A stretch of DNA of 10,800 bases from Sulfurospirillum sp. UBA1314 (GTDB lineage: Bacteria; Campylobacterota; Campylobacteria; Campylobacterales; Sulfurospirillaceae). The stretch spans positions 21,972 through 32,771 of the forward strand of contig DBTO01000010.1 in NCBI GenBank assembly GCA_002307095.1, in the 5' to 3' direction. Positions 7,485-10,800 of this stretch are shown in pieces. The notes beneath the pieces are model-generated. The model had not been told where the DNA came from. It worked only from the letters and a program-made list of their open reading frames with translations, and made no database searches. Position numbers and translations under genes: made by a program. How positions within the stretch are numbered: the first letter of the stretch is position 1; every line of letters begins with the position of its first letter.

Positions 7485-7949
7485 CTAAAGCTTTAACGCA
7501 TAATTCCCACCAACGGGGCTAAAACCGAGTCGTTTGAAGAATTTATCCATCTTGCCGGAATCATCACCACTGTTCACACCTGCAGAGAGTTCAACAGCAC
7601 CTCTGTTTTCTGCCCATGTCCGAAAGGCTTTCAAAAGTCTTAGCGCTGCTCCACTCATTCTTCGCTCAGGAATGACATCGTAATGAACGATGCTAGCAAC
7701 GATCTGGTCTGAAAAGAAATGACGTTCCACACACCCTATAAGTCCACCAACTCCTTTTCCTTCACTGTCTTCAGCTACAAAGAAGCAGTGAGTTCCATTT
7801 TTATGCCCTGTCTCTATCACAGCTCTAAACTGAGATGTTAAACGTTTTTCATCAAAGGCATAGTCTTTAAACCGTGTGCGTGCATGGAAAAATCTTCCAA
7901 TCTCTACAAAGGTAGGGATATCTTCTAAGGTTGCGTATCGTATGGTCAT
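7485..7949 (-). CDS. GNAT-family N-acetyltransferase coupled to the T1SS transporter
   Basis: This 154-aa protein has a typical GNAT length and layout. An N-terminal strand and helix (IRYATLEDIPTFVEIGRFF) are followed by central strands (CFFVAED, GGLIGCVE). The acetyl-CoA loop is in DVIPERRMSGAALRLL (91-106), with the R-x-x-G-x-A signature at Arg97-Gly100-Ala102. The C-terminal motif is FFKRLGF (137-143). Its ATG overlaps the transporter's stop (ATGA, 7946-7949) and AAGGAG lies upstream within the transporter gene, so translation is coupled. The substrate is unknown. Modification of the RTX protein, a neighbour peptide or a wall component is possible by context. It does not look like HlyC, the acyltransferase that activates RTX haemolysins, although that enzyme shares the GNAT fold. 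The family call is firm and the role open. Confidence 0.9.
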   Translation of the reverse strand: MTIRYATLEDIPTFVEIGRFFHARTRFKDYAFDEKRLTSQFRAVIETGHKNGTHCFFVAEDSEGKGVGGLIGCVERHFFSDQIVASIVHYDVIPERRMSGAALRLLKAFRTWAENRGAVELSAGVNSGDDSGKMDKFFKRLGFSPVGGNYALKL

Positions 7950-10117
7950 GCGGTTGCTATCTCCTTCGTGGGTGCTATGGTAGTAGTGTCGCCAATGCGG
8001 ATGATGTTATCGACTTTTAGACTTTTAGGAAGTGCATGGGTGATGAAGAGCATCGTGACTTTGCCATGCAGTTGATTGACCGTTGCCGCAAAGTGTTCCG
8101 CTGTCCCTGCATCAAGGGCACTCGTTGCTTCATCAAAGATGAGAATCTTTGGACGTTTAAGCAGTGCTCGTGCAATCGCAAGGCGTTGTTTTTGTCCACC
8201 TGAAAGCCCTGCTCCTCGCTCACCTATAACGGTTTTATAGCCTTGAGGAAGCTTTTCAATGGTTTCGTGAATCTCTGAGAGTTTACACACTTGAACGATT
8301 TGTTCAAAGGTCGCATGAGGATTGGCCGCTAAAAGGTTGTCGTAAATGCTTCCTGAAAACAGGACTGTCTCTTGAGGAACAACACCAAAGTAGTGACGCA
8401 GTTCATTGGCTGAAAAGTTTTTAATGTCCGTTCCATCGATGCGAATACGACCATTGTTAGGTTGGTAAAACCCTTGAAGGATTTTTGCAAAGGTACTTTT
8501 ACCCGAACCTGATGGTCCCATGATGACAACGGTGGAACCCGCTTGAACATTGAGTGAGAAGTCTTCGTATAAAAATGGAAGTTGTTCGTTATAACGAAAA
8601 CCAAGGCTATCGATTTCAATGGCACCTTTGCCCTCTTTAAGGCGAGAAGGTTGCATGGTATAAGGCTCAGTAGGAGCATTCATAACATCACCAAGACGTT
8701 GAACGGATAAAGAGGCTTGCTGGAATTGTTGCCAAAGGCCTACGAGTCGCATAACAGGTTGAGAGAGTTTGCCCGAGAACATTTGAAAAGCGACAAGCAT
8801 ACCGATGGTAAACTCTGTGCTTTTCATAACGGTATACGCCCCTAAGACCAAAATGAGCAGTGTTAAAAACTGGTCTAAAAATGTGGCTATGGTATTGTAG
8901 GTATTGGCAAGCTGTTTGGTTTTAAAGGTAGCAAGAAGATACTCCGCCAAATAATCCGAGAAACGGGAACGAAGCTGAGGCTCCATCTGAAGACTTTTCA
9001 CGGTTTCAACACCGGAGATATACTCTGTTAAAAAAGCTTGATTGCGAGCACCTAGTAGAAACTGCTCATTGAGTTGGGTTTGAAACAGTGGCGCTACAAA
9101 AAAGCTCATAAGTGCAATCACGCTTAAAACTGCTAAGGTCACCAATGTCAGCATCACGCTGTAGTAAAACATAATGCCTACAAAGATCACCAAAAAAGGA
9201 AGATCTAGCACCAAACTGACAGCAGCACTGGCAATAAACTCTCGAATCGTCTCTACACCATGTAAACGTGCCGCGATAACACCGGTAGGTCTGTTTTCAA
9301 AGTAACGAGGGGGAAGTTTAAACAGATGATCAAACACGCCTGCGGCTAAAACAGCATCGACACGGTTACCGGTATGAAGGACTAAGTACTGTCTAACCCA
9401 TGAAAGAATGGAAGAAAACACCATAAAAACACACAGTCCAAAGGCAATGACCATCAAGGTACTTTCCGTTCGATGAACAACAACTTTATCAATAATCGCT
9501 TGTGTAAAAAGAGGTGTACCTAGGGCTAAGAGTTGAATGACAAGTGACGCTAAGAGGACATCGCTCCATACTTTTTTATATTTAAGAAGTTCTGGTAAAA
9601 ACCATGAAAAACCAAAATTGCCTTTTTCTTGACTTTTAACTGCATCGGGGTCGCTTAAGCTCTCTTGCTCTTTTGCGATTAGAATCACATTACCTAAATA
9701 GCGTTTTGAAAAGTCTTCTAGCGAGAGTTGTACAGGTGTGTTGGTATTGGCTTCAAACATCATCACACGCTCATCGGTGACATCGGTAAGTAGTGCTATA
9801 GAGGCAATATTATCCTCTTGAGTTTTTGAAGATACTATAAAGGCGAAGCATGGGAAAGAGAGGTTTTTAAGCAAATGTGGTTTTCGAGAAAGTGTTTTAC
9901 TTTTAAAACCCATATGTCTTATAGCACGGATCAATGAATCCATGCTTAATGGCAATGGAAATTGATTCAATATAAGTTGAGGATCAAATGCTATGCGATT
10001 AAGCGCACAGATGCTACCTACTGCCCATATAAATTCATCTGGTAAAAGAATATGATCTGAAACTGAAATAGTGGAATGCCAAGGATTATGTAATTTTGAA
10101 ACAAAACGCCTTAACAT
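7946..10117 (-). CDS. HlyB-like type I secretion ABC transporter (permease-ATPase with C39-like domain)
   Basis: This 723-aa inner-membrane exporter follows the HlyB plan. Residues 1-135 form a C39-like domain in which the catalytic Cys and His positions of C39 peptidases are not conserved, so it should bind substrate rather than cleave it. The membrane domain spans about 170-470, starting at FSWFLPELLKYKK as in HlyB (FTWFIPAIIKYRK), with DKVVVHR and WQQFQQASLSVQRLGDV as family landmarks. The ATPase has Walker A GPSGSGKST (534-542), Q-loop VVPQE, signature LSGGQKQR (638-645), Walker B ILIFDEATS (Asp662, Glu663) and switch His694. The tail after His694 is short, 29 residues. The ribosome binding site is weak (GGTGG). 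The gene is first in the cluster, and the RTX protein is its obvious cargo. The partner membrane-fusion and TolC-like proteins are not in the window. Confidence 0.96.
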   Translation of the reverse strand: MLRRFVSKLHNPWHSTISVSDHILLPDEFIWAVGSICALNRIAFDPQLILNQFPLPLSMDSLIRAIRHMGFKSKTLSRKPHLLKNLSFPCFAFIVSSKTQEDNIASIALLTDVTDERVMMFEANTNTPVQLSLEDFSKRYLGNVILIAKEQESLSDPDAVKSQEKGNFGFSWFLPELLKYKKVWSDVLLASLVIQLLALGTPLFTQAIIDKVVVHRTESTLMVIAFGLCVFMVFSSILSWVRQYLVLHTGNRVDAVLAAGVFDHLFKLPPRYFENRPTGVIAARLHGVETIREFIASAAVSLVLDLPFLVIFVGIMFYYSVMLTLVTLAVLSVIALMSFFVAPLFQTQLNEQFLLGARNQAFLTEYISGVETVKSLQMEPQLRSRFSDYLAEYLLATFKTKQLANTYNTIATFLDQFLTLLILVLGAYTVMKSTEFTIGMLVAFQMFSGKLSQPVMRLVGLWQQFQQASLSVQRLGDVMNAPTEPYTMQPSRLKEGKGAIEIDSLGFRYNEQLPFLYEDFSLNVQAGSTVVIMGPSGSGKSTFAKILQGFYQPNNGRIRIDGTDIKNFSANELRHYFGVVPQETVLFSGSIYDNLLAANPHATFEQIVQVCKLSEIHETIEKLPQGYKTVIGERGAGLSGGQKQRLAIARALLKRPKILIFDEATSALDAGTAEHFAATVNQLHGKVTMLFITHALPKSLKVDNIIRIGDTTTIAPTKEIATA

Positions 10118-10217
10118 GGTATACCACCAGATACTTGTATACTTCTCAATAGAGGCCCCTCTTAGAGTATTACAAAATAAATCTGATTGTCTGTGATATT
10201 AAAGTGATATATTATTC

Positions 10218-10223
10218 ATTATA
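10218..10223 (-). promoter_or_regulatory. Candidate -10 box for the secretion operon
   Basis: The minus strand reads TATAAT exactly, 95 bases upstream of the transporter ATG and preceded by a T-rich stretch. No good -35 (TTGACA) is at 16-18 bases, which is common in Campylobacterota sigma-70 promoters. A second exact TATAAT lies at 10337-10332 on the same strand. Both are sequence matches only, in an AT-rich background. Confidence 0.4.
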
Positions 10224-10278
10224 ACCTTAAAGTTAATAACGAAAAGTATTATTTTTTATAAGAAAACTGGTGATTTAT

Positions 10279-10332
10279 AATAAATATGCAAAAAAAGCAT
10301 ATTTATTTATGCTGAGCATATTGCGATGGCAA
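10279..10332. promoter_or_regulatory. Cluster of inverted repeats upstream of the secretion operon
   Basis: A perfect 11-bp inverted repeat AATAAATATGC/GCATATTTATT (10279-10289 and 10297-10307) has an A7 loop. It overlaps further small dyads: GCATA-TTTATT-TATGC (10297-10312), TATGCT-G-AGCATA (10308-10320) and TTGC-GATG-GCAA (10321-10332). The repeated GCATA half-site suggests an operator between the two candidate -10 boxes. No T-tract makes it a classical terminator for the minus strand. Confidence 0.4.
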
Positions 10333-10401
10333 TTATAGTCCAAGTTATCAACAGAGAAGAATTTCTCATTTTAAGTTATTATTTATTTTTACAGAGGTAG
10401 A

Positions 10402-10647
10402 ATGAAAAAAGAGATTTTAAAAGAAAGGAAGTCAATGATATATATTTTGCATTTGTCTTTATATTCTTTTTTTATTAAAATCAACAACTACTTCCTTAAA
10501 TTAACGTCATATTTAAAATTTTTATATTTGAAAATTTTTAAAATACTCTTTAATCCCTTTTCAAGGGATTCTTTCAAAAGAAAAGTATACATTTCTGTAA
10601 TTTTCATAGTTAATACACAATTAGCTCTTAAGAGAATATTACATTAA
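10402..10647 (+). CDS. Doubtful 81-aa plus-strand ORF, basic and hydrophobic
   Basis: The frame opens at ATG 10402 (weak AGAGG upstream). A better start may be Met12 at 10435, with AAGGAAG just upstream, giving 70 residues starting MIYILHLSLYSFFIKINNYF. The product is rich in Phe, Leu, Ile, Lys and Tyr and almost free of Gly, Asp and Pro, as expected from AT-rich non-coding DNA. Sampled GC inside it is about 18%, against roughly 40% in the neighbouring genes. An 81-codon open frame is nevertheless unusual at that composition. It points away from the secretion operon. No family is recognised; it could be a small membrane peptide, a decayed gene or chance. Confidence 0.25.
   Translation: MKKEILKERKSMIYILHLSLYSFFIKINNYFLKLTSYLKFLYLKIFKILFNPFSRDSFKRKVYISVIFIVNTQLALKRILH
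10552..10570. repeat. Perfect 8-bp inverted repeat AATCCCTT-TTC-AAGGGATT
   Basis: The stem arms are 10552-10559 and 10563-10570 with a 3-base loop. It lies inside the doubtful small ORF and is the only GC-richer patch in that stretch. No T-run follows on either strand, so terminator function is not supported. Confidence 0.4.
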
Positions 10648-10709
10648 ATTCGTAGCATGAAAATAGCCTATTTAGGTAAAGTAGGTTCGTAAATATAATA
10701 GATGTTGAT

Positions 10710-10721
10710 TTTACATGTAAA
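10710..10721. repeat. Palindrome TTTACATGTAAA, copy 3, in the upstream AT-rich region
   Basis: This perfect 12-base palindrome has the same core as the copies at 7323-7338 and 7471-7484. It lies in the non-coding stretch upstream of the transporter gene, about 590 bases from its start. Finding the same 12-mer three times in 10.8 kb, each time outside the four large genes, argues against chance. Confidence 0.55.
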
Positions 10722-10749
10722 GTTTTGGAGCAGTTACAAAGTGTGGATA

Positions 10750-10783
10750 CTAGAAGCTATCACGGTTCACGGATAGCTTCTAG
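10750..10783. other. Strong stem-loop near the right edge, possible transcript end
   Basis: A perfect 11-bp stem CTAGAAGCTAT/ATAGCTTCTAG (10750-10760 and 10773-10783) closes a 12-base loop that is itself the direct repeat CACGG-TT-CACGG, counting the final GG. It may terminate a gene lying beyond the right edge, but no T-tract follows on either strand. A protein or RNA recognition site is the alternative. Confidence 0.45.
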
Positions 10784-10800
10784 CTTGAAGATTAGATGCC

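Larger units (their letters stand above)
10118..10800. other. AT-rich region upstream of the secretion operon without a convincing gene
   Basis: This stretch holds the candidate promoters, dyads, third palindrome, doubtful small ORF and edge stem-loop listed separately. Close to the transporter start it also has two GTATAC palindromes 18 bases apart (10119-10124 and 10137-10142) and the dyad AGAGG-CC-CCTCT (10151-10162). No tRNA or recognised RNA gene was seen. Confidence 0.6.

Noticed and set aside
7485..7949. HlyC-type RTX toxin acyltransferase
   Set aside because: The sequence has an ordinary GNAT acetyl-CoA motif (R97-x-x-G-x-A) and no recognisable HlyC motifs.
9700..10117. Active C39 bacteriocin-processing peptidase in the transporter
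   Set aside because: The region has the C39-like fold position, but the catalytic Cys and His motifs are absent; the Cys in GSICALN does not align with the catalytic one.
10750..10783. tRNA or integron attC site
   Set aside because: There is no cloverleaf, CCA end or conserved attC core sites; it is a simple stem-loop.

Overview
The window looks like part of a type I secretion (T1SS) locus of a Gram-negative bacterium. AT-leaning genes (samples about 35-45% GC), codon use and the HlyB-type transporter with its RTX substrate would fit a Campylobacterota member such as Sulfurospirillum. That assignment is inference from composition and gene style only; no taxonomic marker is present.

All convincing genes lie on the minus strand and are tightly packed, so the likely transcript runs from right to left. 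The order is: a 723-aa HlyB-like ABC transporter with a degenerate C39-like domain (10117-7946); a 154-aa GNAT acetyltransferase overlapping it by 4 bases (7949-7485); two overlapping 23-codon ORFs with strong Shine-Dalgarno sequences (7442-7371 and 7374-7303); an exported 429-aa RCC1-like beta-propeller (7310-6021); and, 16 bases later, a giant RTX protein (6004 to beyond base 1, at least 2001 codons, 3' end not in the window).

The RTX protein is the centre of the locus. Reading 6004 to 2 in one frame shows no stop. Its N-terminus carries an NlpC/P60- or CHAP-like cysteine hydrolase signature. This is followed by YD-like beta repeats, an Ala/Gly-rich hydrophobic stretch, two related calcium-binding EF-hand-like modules separated by cadherin/VCBS-like domains, an 18-unit nonapeptide RTX array, and exact 243-bp repeats that run off the left edge. 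The working model, which is inference, is a T1SS-exported cell-wall-targeting effector. Its upstream exported propeller neighbour is the best immunity or chaperone candidate.

The right-hand 680 bases (10118-10800) are very AT-rich and hold no convincing conserved gene. They contain promoter-like -10 boxes, a cluster of inverted repeats, one doubtful small plus-strand ORF, and a strong stem-loop near the edge. A 12- to 16-base palindrome with core TTTACATGTAAA occurs three times, always outside the large genes. No membrane-fusion protein or TolC-type outer-membrane gene is in the window.
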